Positions 17,730-26,766 of a stretch of 64,000 nucleotides of DNA are shown here, piece by piece. This DNA comes from Planctomycetaceae bacterium UBA2972 (GTDB lineage: Bacteria; Planctomycetota; Planctomycetia; Pirellulales; Pirellulaceae), in assembly GCA_002348315.1 (NCBI GenBank), contig DEAW01000174.1, positions 34,356 through 98,355 of the forward strand, read 5' to 3'. The number at the start of each line of letters is the position of its first letter. The first letter of the stretch is position 1. The notes under the pieces are model-generated. The model had not been told where the DNA came from, did no database searches, and was given only the letters and a program-made list of their open reading frames with translations. Position numbers and translations under genes: made by a program.

Positions 17730-19589
17730 ATGGTCATAGACCCTAGTGAATTTATTCCTTTCGGCGAGTGGCTGGCGAATGCCGTTGGCGGATTCGTTGT
17801 GTTGGCACTGGTTATGTTTGTTGCCTGGACAGTCATTGCCTTTGCCTTTACTGCGATTCGCAACACGCCAAAGCAAGCCGTCTCGATTGTGGGTGGTGGG
17901 TTAAAGCGAGCCATCATTGAGGACTTTCCCCGTTCATCTTTACGTCGAATCATTGGTATGACTCGATTAGCGGTGCAGGAAGCAATTCGTAACAAAGTCC
18001 TAATCATCTTTGCGTTATTTGTTGTGTTGCTGCTGTTTGCAGGGTGGTTCTTAGATGTCCAAAACGATCATCCTGCACGACTCTATTTAGGGTTTGTGAT
18101 TTCAACGAGTACCTATCTATTGCTCGCTCTGGCTATGTTTGTCAGTGCATTTAGTCTGCCTAATGATATCAAGAACAAAACGATTTATACGATTACGACC
18201 AAACCCGTCCGTGCCCATGAAATTTTTCTGGGGCGTGTGCTGGGATTTGGTTTAGTAGGTACGATCCTGTTGATTTTGATGGCGGCGGTTAGTTACGCGT
18301 TTGTGGTTCGAGGTTTAGATCACAAGCATACGATCGAGACGGCATCGATTGAATGGGATGAGGAAACCGGTTTAGGTACGGGGTATACCTCCGTCGATTC
18401 TCATCATCGTCATGATTTTCTGATAAATCGAAATCTAACAGGTGATGGTGCGGTCGGTATTGCTGAAGTCGCTCAGGGGCATTCGCATGCAATTTTCCGT
18501 GAAGGAGATAACTACGTATTAGGTCCCCCGACCGGTGACTTGCTTGCACGCGTGCCGGTTTATGGCAACTTACGGTTTTTAGATCGGTACGGACGTGAAA
18601 GTGAAGATGGAGGAGACGGTGGTCTGAGTGTTGGTAAAGAATGGACTTATCGTGAATATATCGAAGGTAATACGCTGAACACGGCCATCTGGACTTTTGA
18701 CAATCTATCCGCAGAGATGTTTAACTCTGGTGCTGGTGGGGAGGAAGGTACATTACCTTTGGAGTTAAATTTACGCGTCTTTAGAACCACAAAGGGTGAT
18801 ATCGAAGGCAAAGTGCGGGGCGAGATTCTACTGGTGAATCCGGAAAAGACACTACCTCCGGCTGAACGCTATAGTGCTCCGATCCCGTTTGAAGCGGAAG
18901 AATTTCAGACGTTTCAGGTTGATATCGATTACAGCGAAATCCGCCGACAGAATCCAAGTACTGCGGAGCTTGAAAAGATCAACCTGTTTAGAGATTTGGT
19001 AGTCAATGGAAAATTGGAAGTGCATGTTCGCTGTCGTGATCATGCTCAGTTCTTTGGTATGGCTCAGGCAGATCTTTACATACGAGCACCAGAGGGTTCC
19101 TTTGAAATGAACTTCATAAAGTGCTATTTAGGAATCTGGATGCAACTGGTTTTGGTGACACTCTTTGGAGTATTCTTCAGTACGTTTCTCAATGGAATTG
19201 TGGCAATGGTTGCCACGCTATCGATTGTCGTCATGGGAATTTCCTCGGGCTTTATCGGTGAAGTGCAGTCAGGTGATGCTCCTGGTGGCGGTCCGATTGA
19301 ATCGCTGATTCGAAATATTACGCAGCAGGGTGCCACGGTGGATCTGGATATGGGAGAAACGGCGACATCGGTCATTCAAGCGATGGACAAGTTCTATCTG
19401 AATACGATGGAGAGTGTTGCAAATCTGGCTCCGGACTTTCCTAAGTTCAACATGGCCTCCAAAGTAGCCTATGGTTATGACATCCAACTGGATTTAATAT
19501 TGAAACAGATAACGACTACGTTGGTGTACTTTTTTGTCCTCCTGTTTGCGGGTTATTTTGTTATCTCATCGAGGGAAATTGCAGCGTGA
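17730..19589 (+). CDS. ABC-2-type permease with large extracytoplasmic domain
   Basis: This 619-residue membrane protein has one helix near residues 15-40 (FVVLALVMFVAWTVIAFAF), then a cluster at about 90-205 (VLIIFALFVVLLLFAGWFL; LLLALAMFVSAFSLPNDI; LVGTILLILMAAVSYAFV). A soluble domain of about 240 residues, probably outside, follows, then two close helices (LVLVTLFGVFFSTFL; GIVAMVATLSIVVMGIS) and a final helix at the C-terminus. NDIKNKTIYTITTKPVRAHEIFLGR is the loop typical of ABC-2 permeases that contacts the ATPase. The next gene starts on the overlapping GTGA, so the membrane partners are translationally coupled. Confidence 0.85.
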   Translation: MVIDPSEFIPFGEWLANAVGGFVVLALVMFVAWTVIAFAFTAIRNTPKQAVSIVGGGLKRAIIEDFPRSSLRRIIGMTRLAVQEAIRNKVLIIFALFVVLLLFAGWFLDVQNDHPARLYLGFVISTSTYLLLALAMFVSAFSLPNDIKNKTIYTITTKPVRAHEIFLGRVLGFGLVGTILLILMAAVSYAFVVRGLDHKHTIETASIEWDEETGLGTGYTSVDSHHRHDFLINRNLTGDGAVGIAEVAQGHSHAIFREGDNYVLGPPTGDLLARVPVYGNLRFLDRYGRESEDGGDGGLSVGKEWTYREYIEGNTLNTAIWTFDNLSAEMFNSGAGGEEGTLPLELNLRVFRTTKGDIEGKVRGEILLVNPEKTLPPAERYSAPIPFEAEEFQTFQVDIDYSEIRRQNPSTAELEKINLFRDLVVNGKLEVHVRCRDHAQFFGMAQADLYIRAPEGSFEMNFIKCYLGIWMQLVLVTLFGVFFSTFLNGIVAMVATLSIVVMGISSGFIGEVQSGDAPGGGPIESLIRNITQQGATVDLDMGETATSVIQAMDKFYLNTMESVANLAPDFPKFNMASKVAYGYDIQLDLILKQITTTLVYFFVLLFAGYFVISSREIAA

Positions 19590-21226
19590 ACCTAGAAACT
19601 TCATTCAAGCGTAAAGTCAGCTATATCAGTGGTATTGTGCTGCTGTTGTTTCCCTTGTTTTATCTGGGGCAGCCGGCGACGAGTGATACCGATGGTGGTC
19701 GAGGTGGAAAACTAGCTCAACTGCGATCGGAGAACTATCTGGCTCAGTCGAACCTGGGCGAAATCGACCCGGTCAGCTCGACCATGCAGCTGGCAACCTT
19801 TGGCTTAAGGCCTATTGCTGTCATCGTGCTATGGGAGAAAGCGACTCGTTTCCAGAAAATGGAAGACTATGACAACGTGACTGCCACGGTGAATCAGATT
19901 TCTAAGTTGCAGCCTAACTTTGTATCGATCTGGAAGTTTCAGGCACACAACCTGGCTTACAACATTTCGGTTGACTTTGATAACTACCGTCACCGATATC
20001 AATGGGTGCGACGTGGGATCGACTTCCTTATGGAAGGGACTCAGTACAACAGTCAGGATGCCAAGCTGGTTCAGGAAGTCGGTGCTTACACAGGCTCCAA
20101 GATTGGCGGATCCGATGAAAAACGTCAATTCCGTCACTTGTTTGCAGAAGATGCTCCTTTCCATCAGCGTATGGAAAACTACGGTCTTGAAATGGACTCG
20201 CAGTTGGTTGCGGGCGTCGATGGTAAACCTGACAACTGGAAGGTGTCGAATCGTTGGTATCAAAAGAGTGAAGACGTGGCGAAGTTTAGTGACGCCGGTA
20301 TTCGGGGTGACTGGTTGATGTTCTACGAGCGGAAGCCACAAGCACTCATTTATTACGCAATTGCTTTGGAAGATGAAGGTTATTTAGATTCGAATGCTCA
20401 GCAGGCATTTGCCGTTGCGTATGCGGGGCTGGAAGAATTAGGTTCGCTGGATATCCTCTCGACATTCACAGGTACGACATTGCGACTTAATCAAGGAATG
20501 GAATTTCAGAGTAAGCTGGATCAATTGCGTCAGGATATGAATGCTCTGGGGCCAAATGTACGTAAGGAATTACGAGAACAACGATTTGAAGCGTTGTCTA
20601 AACCCGAACAGGATGCCATGAATCTGGCGCCTGAATTGCGAACCGAATATCACACGCGTTTGGTTGAGGAAGCAAATCAAAAGATGTTTATCTCTGAGAC
20701 CGACGTGGCAGAAGCGATGCCAGAGGATGTCAAAGAAGCAGCAGCGAAAATAGCGGCAGAAGCTGAAGAGATGGCGATGAAAGCAGATGCAGTTCATTAC
20801 ATGCGTTCGATGATCAACTATGACTATTGGTTGAAGCGGTGTGAAATGGAACAGTTGGATCTGGCCATCAATGCTCGTAAAACCACCGCAGCAGCCGATG
20901 ATCTGTTTGTGAAAGCGCGATTACAGCCAGCTCGGCAAGAGTACGAACAGGCCTGGACTATGTGGACGGAAATATTTGAGAAGTACCCAACGATGATCTC
21001 AAAGGATACCGGTCAAAATCTGATGCCGTCGATCGCCAACTACATGGAACTACTCAGCCAGTTTGACGAAGACATTCCGGAGGATTTTGCCTTACAGAGT
21101 TTGGTTGAATTGGCCGAGAACGAAATGTCTGTGACGCCGGAATCCAAAATTCAGTTCCCTTCCCCGTCCAATCCGGATCGTAGAAAAGGGGAAGTGCCAA
21201 AGCCGGAATTTCTACAGGACAATTAA
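19586..21226 (+). CDS. Membrane-anchored helical protein of the ABC module, unknown function
   Basis: The gene starts at GTG 19586, overlapping the permease stop by four bases, and encodes 546 residues. One N-terminal hydrophobic segment (GIVLLLFPLFYLG) anchors it, leaving a long soluble part that looks alpha-helical and TPR-like (ATVNQISKLQPNFVSIWKFQ; YEQAWTMWTEIFEKYP). A strongly helical Ala/Glu-rich stretch near 375-400 suggests a coiled coil. I do not recognise a named family. Because it is translationally coupled to the permease it is probably an obligate subunit, perhaps a periplasmic adaptor. It ends 19 bases before the convergent gene at 21246. Confidence 0.75.
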   Translation: MNLETSFKRKVSYISGIVLLLFPLFYLGQPATSDTDGGRGGKLAQLRSENYLAQSNLGEIDPVSSTMQLATFGLRPIAVIVLWEKATRFQKMEDYDNVTATVNQISKLQPNFVSIWKFQAHNLAYNISVDFDNYRHRYQWVRRGIDFLMEGTQYNSQDAKLVQEVGAYTGSKIGGSDEKRQFRHLFAEDAPFHQRMENYGLEMDSQLVAGVDGKPDNWKVSNRWYQKSEDVAKFSDAGIRGDWLMFYERKPQALIYYAIALEDEGYLDSNAQQAFAVAYAGLEELGSLDILSTFTGTTLRLNQGMEFQSKLDQLRQDMNALGPNVRKELREQRFEALSKPEQDAMNLAPELRTEYHTRLVEEANQKMFISETDVAEAMPEDVKEAAAKIAAEAEEMAMKADAVHYMRSMINYDYWLKRCEMEQLDLAINARKTTAAADDLFVKARLQPARQEYEQAWTMWTEIFEKYPTMISKDTGQNLMPSIANYMELLSQFDEDIPEDFALQSLVELAENEMSVTPESKIQFPSPSNPDRRKGEVPKPEFLQDN

Positions 21227-21245
21227 TCGGTATTGGTCAATCTGA

Positions 21246-22271
21246 TCACTGGCCCGCATTCAGGCGGGTGTATTCCTCAGCAATACGATCAAAGAATTCA
21301 GCTCGTAGGTTGAACGGATGATAAACCGCGCGCATCACGAAGCGGTAGGTTTTTCCGACTTCATATTTGGGAACAAAGTACTGAAAATCCCACGCCGGAT
21401 TTCCCGATCCGCCGCCGGAGGGCGATTGAGTCAATCGTATCAGGTCGTTATCCCGGAAGATCTGTGCAAATCCCATGGAATGACTGACTCCGAAATACCA
21501 GGGTTGGTCAAATCGATGGCGAGAGTAACCAAAAACCAGACTCAGTGGAAAATCCGTGTCGTGATTAAACATGCGGTTGTCACTTTTTCCGCGATGGGTG
21601 GCCTGAGTACCGTGTTGAGGTGTAACGCCTCTCACCATTTGAGGCTCAGGGTAGTCTTTGGTTGACTTCCCTTCGACATTTTCAAATCCCGGAAAACGAA
21701 TGCTTAAGTCTTCTGGTTGATGAATGTAGCTGGCCCAAAACAGACCGATGTAGTCGTTCGCAAATGTTCGCGCTCGTGGAGTGCATTCGTAGGTGAGTTG
21801 GATTGTCCCGTGCTCGAGCAACTCGTAGCGTTGGCAGCTTTCTAACTGATAATGTCCGGCAGGTGCTTGATAAAGCTCGACCGCATATTCACTGACCTGT
21901 CGTAATTGAATCGGTAGTTTACGTGGCTCAAACAGGATGTCACGGTCCCGAGTCTTACCGTCGTGGATGTGTTCATAATTGAGTCCGGCGTAGCTTGGTA
22001 CAAATAGATTTTTGTCCTGATTCTTGTGCGAGATTTTTGCAACGCCACTATATCCGGCTTTATGACCGGGCAGTACGTTATCGTCGACCGCTTCGTTATT
22101 AACGACGACGATTTCAACGTCACCTCGCTTTAGAACAACATAGTTTTTCTCAGGTACTTTCCAGCTCCCGCTTTTTTGATGAATCGTAGTGATGGGTTTG
22201 ACGGAGTGTTCTTCTGCTGCAGAGTGCGAGAGTGTCAGTCCAAGGAGTAGAATCCAAAAGTGTCGTGTCAT
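21246..22271 (-). CDS. Secreted protein of unknown function
   Basis: The frame is open from 22307, but ATG 22271 gives a proper signal peptide (MTRHFWILLLGLTLSHSAA) and begins one base after the upstream anti-sigma stop; it is preferred, giving 341 residues. The mature part is rich in aromatic residues and beta-forming stretches (GTIQLTYECTPRA; DYIGLFWASYIHQPEDLSI; WYFGVSHSMGFAQIFRDNDL), resembling a galactose-mutarotase-like sandwich, but I cannot name the family. Because it follows sigma and anti-sigma genes in the same operon, it may be an exported product or sensor partner of that regulon. Function unknown. Confidence 0.7.
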   Translation of the reverse strand: MTRHFWILLLGLTLSHSAAEEHSVKPITTIHQKSGSWKVPEKNYVVLKRGDVEIVVVNNEAVDDNVLPGHKAGYSGVAKISHKNQDKNLFVPSYAGLNYEHIHDGKTRDRDILFEPRKLPIQLRQVSEYAVELYQAPAGHYQLESCQRYELLEHGTIQLTYECTPRARTFANDYIGLFWASYIHQPEDLSIRFPGFENVEGKSTKDYPEPQMVRGVTPQHGTQATHRGKSDNRMFNHDTDFPLSLVFGYSRHRFDQPWYFGVSHSMGFAQIFRDNDLIRLTQSPSGGGSGNPAWDFQYFVPKYEVGKTYRFVMRAVYHPFNLRAEFFDRIAEEYTRLNAGQ

Positions 22272-22272
22272 A

Positions 22273-22692
22273 CTAAGAGTCATTTCTATGTTGAGAGAGA
22301 TAGCCAATACTTGATTGGTAGTAACGAGTTGTACGGGCGGTCATGTTTGCCTGATTTTGTGTTTGCTGTTCTTCTAAGTCATCCAGATTGGCCTGACAGG
22401 TCAGGCAACCTCGAGTCTCAATATGCGATTGAATGAAGAGCTTCTGTTCACCTGGAAGAACTCCAAGTAGGTAAGCTCCCAGCGTCTTCCGGCTTGGACA
22501 GCCAAGATTATGTTGTCGCCAGATAGCTCCCAGCGAATGTTCGCCCACGGCAATTTGCTGCCGGAGCGTGTTTAAGCGATTGTTGAGTTCCACATCGTTT
22601 GCCAAAGCCTGCTCTAATTGTGACGACCGGGCTGCATCCAGATCTTCCTCCAGATACGCGGCTAATTCGGCATTGCTAAAAATATGGAGCAT
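22273..22692 (-). CDS. Anti-sigma-factor-like protein with zinc-finger-type motif
   Basis: The 139 residues follow the sigma-factor gene by nine bases. An N-terminal helical part (LAAYLEEDLDAARSSQLEQAL) resembles the start of anti-sigma and putative zinc-finger proteins, and HIETRGCLTC supplies the HxxxxxCxxC ligands of a ZAS-like anti-sigma domain. No transmembrane helix is visible, so it would be a soluble regulator. By position it should bind and inhibit the adjacent sigma factor. That partnership is inferred from order and motif. Confidence 0.7.
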   Translation of the reverse strand: MLHIFSNAELAAYLEEDLDAARSSQLEQALANDVELNNRLNTLRQQIAVGEHSLGAIWRQHNLGCPSRKTLGAYLLGVLPGEQKLFIQSHIETRGCLTCQANLDDLEEQQTQNQANMTARTTRYYQSSIGYLSQHRNDS

Positions 22693-22701
22693 TCTGTTCT
22701 C

Positions 22702-23343
22702 TTATCCCTGTGGGTCCGCATAAAGTTCTGGGAATAAATCTGCGTTGACTCCCAGACGTACCATGTGCCGTTTCACTTTATCTACAAATTCATGTTTGTA
22801 ACTGGCGACTTGCTGTTGAGTGATATCGAGAGATGCGGCAATCTCTTTGTTCGGATTACCACTCACAAATAAGAGTTCCAGGCAGGCCAGCTTTATCCAG
22901 GCCTGATTTTCAATCAGGTTATCGACTTCCTTTTGCAGAATTTGCAATAATGCACTTTCCTCTGCTCGTTTACGCTCGCCACTTCGATAGATCGTCGAGG
23001 CACCACGTGCTCTGCCTGGCAGGTCGATCACCTGCTCTGAGTCATCACCGGTTAGTGACGCGATCGTGGGCCGGCCTCCGATCTTTTTAAAATGATCGAT
23101 GATTCGGTAACGGCAAATCGTAAATAGAAAACTGTCGATCGGCCGGTCCTCATCGAAATTTGGGAGGCTGTTGATAAAACCAATCAAGGTATCCTGCACG
23201 ATATCCTCGACGGTTGCGTTGTCTCGGATCTTCTTGCGAACGAAAGCCTGTAATCGCCCGCCAAATCGATCAACGAATCGCATCCAGGCATCATCCGATC
23301 CCGAGCGAATTTCTTCGATCAGCAGTTTATCAACTTCGGCCAT
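22702..23343 (-). CDS. ECF-like RNA polymerase sigma factor
   Basis: This 213-residue sigma-70-family protein has region 2 at about 20-85 (IVQDTLIGFINSLPNF; SFLFTICRYRIIDHFKK) and region 4 at about 150-205 with a helix-turn-helix (KEIAASLDITQQQVASYKHEF). A linker of about 45 residues between them is longer than in simple ECF factors, as in several planctomycete groups. The gene heads an operon with an anti-sigma-like gene and a secreted protein. It may control those genes and the kinase block beyond, but no promoter motif was verified. Confidence 0.88.
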   Translation of the reverse strand: MAEVDKLLIEEIRSGSDDAWMRFVDRFGGRLQAFVRKKIRDNATVEDIVQDTLIGFINSLPNFDEDRPIDSFLFTICRYRIIDHFKKIGGRPTIASLTGDDSEQVIDLPGRARGASTIYRSGERKRAEESALLQILQKEVDNLIENQAWIKLACLELLFVSGNPNKEIAASLDITQQQVASYKHEFVDKVKRHMVRLGVNADLFPELYADPQG

Positions 23344-23409
23344 TACTTATCTCGGCTTATTAGAGTACTAAGCGAATTGTAACTTGCCGAAGGGGGGCCC
23401 CACAAGAAT

Positions 23410-24096
23410 TTAGACCCAGTGGAGCATGGTTGCGATGACGGAGAGTGCGGCCAGAGTTGCTAACAAAATGACGGCATTGACAACGATTTGTACTGTCCGC
23501 ACCGTCTCACGACTACGCATGACCTGGTTTCCACGCAACAGAAATAGCAAGATCAGTACAACACTGGCGATCATAATGTATTGAACGAGTCGCTCGCCAA
23601 GAAAGACTTCTCGCCATCGCTGTTCTATTTCTGCTTGCAGAGGCTTTAAGTCAACGATTGCGATTAAATGATAATTGGTGATATCTGATGGCCGACCACT
23701 GAGAATGGGCGTGTGCTCTTCGAGATAAATGTCACTCGGTGCTGCAATTTCCAATAGGTCGATTTTCAGCCCTTTGTCGACAAGCAACTCTCTGCCGGCA
23801 ACATGGCCTTCGGTGGTTTCCGCAATGATCCTATTGATGGCCGCGTCGATTTTCATGAGAAAGCTATCACGGACACCCGGCAGGTCGACGCTCATTTCTG
23901 ACTCGATCCGGAATGCGTAATCGTTTCCAGTGGGTATCACCAGAGCCGGATCGGTCGTGGCGGCACCCTTGGTTTGCGTTTCGAGATCGAAACGAAAGTA
24001 CCTGGATTGATTGGTTGACGAAGTGGAATCCTGAGCGGAGAGTGTCAGGACTAACAACCCAAGAAGTAAAACGGATTGGAGGAATCGATTAACCAT
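23410..24096 (-). CDS. Membrane protein with signal peptide and two C-terminal helices
   Basis: ATG 24096 is preferred over the farther in-frame ATG at 24165 because it begins a signal sequence (FLQSVLLLGLLVLTLSAQ) and overlaps the kinase stop by 8 bases, the usual coupled arrangement. The 228-residue product has an exported central domain (about 25-160), then two hydrophobic helices (IMIASVVLILLFLLRG; VVNAVILLATLAALSVIATML). I do not recognise the family. Overlap with the kinase gene suggests a membrane partner, sensor or substrate of the kinase. Confidence 0.7.
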   Translation of the reverse strand: MVNRFLQSVLLLGLLVLTLSAQDSTSSTNQSRYFRFDLETQTKGAATTDPALVIPTGNDYAFRIESEMSVDLPGVRDSFLMKIDAAINRIIAETTEGHVAGRELLVDKGLKIDLLEIAAPSDIYLEEHTPILSGRPSDITNYHLIAIVDLKPLQAEIEQRWREVFLGERLVQYIMIASVVLILLFLLRGNQVMRSRETVRTVQIVVNAVILLATLAALSVIATMLHWV

Positions 24097-25855
24097 GTTG
24101 CCACCACGTGCTGGCCTGAGTTTCAAACTCCTTTCGCTGAGCAGTTGTGTAGCTCGGAGATGCAAATTGGATGACTAGAGCCGTTAATGCTGTTACTCCC
24201 GGCATTAATGGTTGTGGAGCTACTGGGAGGAACCAGGCCACCATGGCAAACAGAAATGCGGACATGATGTCGTAACGGGAATTCCTTACCGGTGTCGCGT
24301 GGTTCCACCATCGACACATTGAAAATAGCAAACCGGTAAACACGGCAAAATGTACATAGGACGGGCTTTCACCGGTTGAAAACCTCCAGTGCTCAAGGAT
24401 CCAGGGCCAGTAGCTATTGGAGGAATGTAAGTCATTGAAATCCAACTTCAAAAAGTTTCCGATGCCTAAATAGAGTGCACCTAAACCAGCACCCACACCA
24501 AACATTACCAGACGCTTCGTCCCAATTTCATCACGGGAGGTTTCCCAGAATTTTCCGACCACCAGAACTGTCCAACTACTGAGCATGATGATCGACATTA
24601 GCCAGATGAACCACTGAGTTGACTCGACACTCGAAAGCCCCTGATTGTTGAGATAGATTCCGAAAATCAAAGTCGTACTGGCCGCCGCACCAACGACCGA
24701 ACGGATCATTGAAGACGTTAATTCACTAATTCGTTGTGATTTATCTTTTAATGTCAGTTCTCTGATGGCCATATCCTGCCAGGTCATTGGTTTGCCCTGA
24801 CTAATGGGAACGGGATAGGGATTTACGACTGGAGACTTTGTCTGAACTTGTGGTTGTCTGACCGGAACATTCTGTTGTGTAGGGATGTTAGTGCCGGTGA
24901 TTGTCGACTCGGACTGAGGTGGATTTACCGTTGGCGGTGGAGCAACGACATTCTGTGGGTCAACCGGTTTAGCTTCCAATGTAGGCCGATCGTCCGAGGC
25001 ATTTATCTGATCCAGTGCGGCGAGATATTCTGACGGAAGTTGAGGGCGTTGTAATTCGGGAATTAGTTCGTAGTTAGGTTGCGGGACATTCAACATCATT
25101 TCCACAACACTTTGATAGCGTCGATTTGGATCCTTTTCCAACGCTTTGGCGATCGCCGGTCGATAAGCGGACGGGACTTTGGATAGGTCGGGACGTTGCG
25201 TTAAATGTTTGGTCAGAATCTCTGCATCAGATTCCCCATCAAAGGGGATATCACCAATTAACAGCTCATACAGCATGATTCCCAACGCGTAGATGTCGAT
25301 TTGACGACCATAGTTCCCTTTGCCAATTTCCGGAGCCATATAGCGGCAAGTGCCTATGGACCGAGTGTGATTATTCCTTTGACTATGAGAAATAAGCTTC
25401 GACAGACCGTAGTCACCAACTGCAATACGGCCTTCACTATAGAAGACATTACCTGGCTTCAAATCACGGTGGACACAGCCATTTTCATGTAAACGATGGA
25501 CACCACTGGCGATAGCAAAGAACCAGGCAGCCGCTCGCTCGATTGAAAGTCCTTCAGGATTACGAGTTAGTACATCTCGCAGGCTATTGCCCGACATGTA
25601 CTCCATAATGATCCAGGACTCTTCATGGTTCTCTGTATGTTTGATGTCATAAAGCAGAACGAGGTTGGGATGATGGATATTGAGTATTAAGTTGTCACCA
25701 CGATCCGCTTCCATAAAATCGACTTTTTTGAGAGCGACTTCTTTACCTACATGACTCACGGCGAAGTAGACTTCCCCGAAGCCTCCTCTACCTAATCCTC
25801 GTTTGATGGTGTAACCATCAAGAGGAGTATCGCCAGTGGAGTAAGTAAATTTCAT
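24089..25855 (-). CDS. Membrane-bound Ser/Thr protein kinase
   Basis: This is a 588-residue Hanks-type kinase. Residues 15-265 are the kinase domain: glycine loop GRGGFGEV (22-29), ATP lysine K43 in ALKK, a short alpha-C region of the planctomycete type, catalytic loop HRDLKPGN (129-136), DYG (148-150) in place of DFG, and YMAPEIG. A proline/glutamine-rich linker of about 90 residues follows. The last 190 residues carry about five hydrophobic segments (WFIWLMSIIMLSSWTVLVVG; FGVGAGLGALYLGIGNFL; VHFAVFTGLLFSMCRW; IMSAFLFAMVAWFLPV; TALTALVIQFA). The kinase faces the cytoplasm and the helices may sense membrane state. A FHA-like protein lies upstream in the same operon. Confidence 0.93.
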   Translation of the reverse strand: MKFTYSTGDTPLDGYTIKRGLGRGGFGEVYFAVSHVGKEVALKKVDFMEADRGDNLILNIHHPNLVLLYDIKHTENHEESWIIMEYMSGNSLRDVLTRNPEGLSIERAAAWFFAIASGVHRLHENGCVHRDLKPGNVFYSEGRIAVGDYGLSKLISHSQRNNHTRSIGTCRYMAPEIGKGNYGRQIDIYALGIMLYELLIGDIPFDGESDAEILTKHLTQRPDLSKVPSAYRPAIAKALEKDPNRRYQSVVEMMLNVPQPNYELIPELQRPQLPSEYLAALDQINASDDRPTLEAKPVDPQNVVAPPPTVNPPQSESTITGTNIPTQQNVPVRQPQVQTKSPVVNPYPVPISQGKPMTWQDMAIRELTLKDKSQRISELTSSMIRSVVGAAASTTLIFGIYLNNQGLSSVESTQWFIWLMSIIMLSSWTVLVVGKFWETSRDEIGTKRLVMFGVGAGLGALYLGIGNFLKLDFNDLHSSNSYWPWILEHWRFSTGESPSYVHFAVFTGLLFSMCRWWNHATPVRNSRYDIMSAFLFAMVAWFLPVAPQPLMPGVTALTALVIQFASPSYTTAQRKEFETQASTWWQHG

Positions 25856-25949
25856 GATACTGTTAGTTAGTCGTGGTTAGTTGCGTTTTGTTTTGCCTGA
25901 CAGTCTTACAATTACGTGCTGTCAACCGTGCGGAAAATGTAGAACTGAG

Positions 25950-26549
25950 TTATTGTACCTCTTCCAAACTGAAGGACATCCGATCACTTTTTACTTGCGA
26001 TCCGTAATAGAGCTCTCCTTCCGATTGTTCAATCACACCATCTAGGTTGACCGGTTGGTCGGATCGACAGCAAAGCTTGTCCTCTTGTCGGAAAAGGACG
26101 ATCTGATGGTCCTCTCCATGATAGACGACATGATTCGTCATATTATTTCCAATAATTAGTGTTTCTGACATCAGTAGGATGGCATCCGCAAACGGGTTAG
26201 TACGTGAACTACCAATTAAATCTAAACGTGCGCTGGTACTCAGGGGGTGTGGTTTTGTGAACTGGAGCTGTGCACTTCCGAGTACGATTAAATCTCCGTG
26301 GTGCAACAATGTTGGTGATGTAATCACAGCATTTTGAATTTTGACGTCAGCCAGTGGCTCAAGCACATAATCGCCTTCATCTCCCTGCCGAGTGATTTTG
26401 GCATGCTTACCGGCAACATCAGCAACCAGTGGTATATCAGTATTTGATCCCGGGCGAGCTTGTCCCAGGATGACCTGATCCTTGAGACAAACCAGATAAC
26501 CACCCACAGCGTCGATCCACATCAAAAATCGATCAGAGACAGATTTCAT
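25950..26549 (-). CDS. FHA-domain-like protein
   Basis: The frame is open to 26747, but a terminator-like hairpin (26715-26745) lies at its far end, so translation most likely begins at ATG 26549 (199 residues); ATG 26669 is a second option. The sequence has the FHA layout: QVILGQARP, VADVAGKHAKI (the S/G-x-x-H phosphopeptide loop), YVLEPLADVKIQN and LLHHGDLIVLGSAQLQF. The C-terminal third (ETLIIGNNMTNHVVY) looks like a further beta-sandwich half. FHA domains bind phosphothreonine, and the neighbouring kinase is the natural source. Start choice is the main uncertainty. Confidence 0.72.
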   Translation of the reverse strand: MKSVSDRFLMWIDAVGGYLVCLKDQVILGQARPGSNTDIPLVADVAGKHAKITRQGDEGDYVLEPLADVKIQNAVITSPTLLHHGDLIVLGSAQLQFTKPHPLSTSARLDLIGSSRTNPFADAILLMSETLIIGNNMTNHVVYHGEDHQIVLFRQEDKLCCRSDQPVNLDGVIEQSEGELYYGSQVKSDRMSFSLEEVQ

Positions 26550-26714
26550 GATCTTGCGATTGGTCCTGAAAAAGTGGCGGTTATTTACCGAGGAATTCCG
26601 AGGTGGTGCAGCCAGAACACGCGTGGAGTTTGAGACCACTCCAGGTCGTTTTTTCCAGATTGTATTCATGACTTGGCTCACTATTAGTTTATCAGCTTTG
26701 CTCGTAGGCGCAGG

Positions 26715-26745
26715 AAAAGGGGCCCACGCCTGTTGCGTGAACCCC
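26715..26745 (-). terminator. Terminator-like hairpin after the coiled-coil gene
   Basis: Read on the minus strand, GGGG-tt-CACGC pairs with GCGTG-gg-CCCC across a five-base loop, interrupted by a two-base internal mismatch, and is followed by TTTT. It stands about 20 bases past the stop of the gene ending at 26767 and ahead of the FHA gene. It argues against the longest FHA start. Confidence 0.5.
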
Positions 26746-26766
26746 ATTCCCGGAAGTCGGAGTTCG

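Noticed and set aside
19829..20341. Long minus-strand frame opposite the third ABC-module gene
   Set aside because: It lies fully inside a well-supported coding gene, has no start signal and its translation resembles no protein family.
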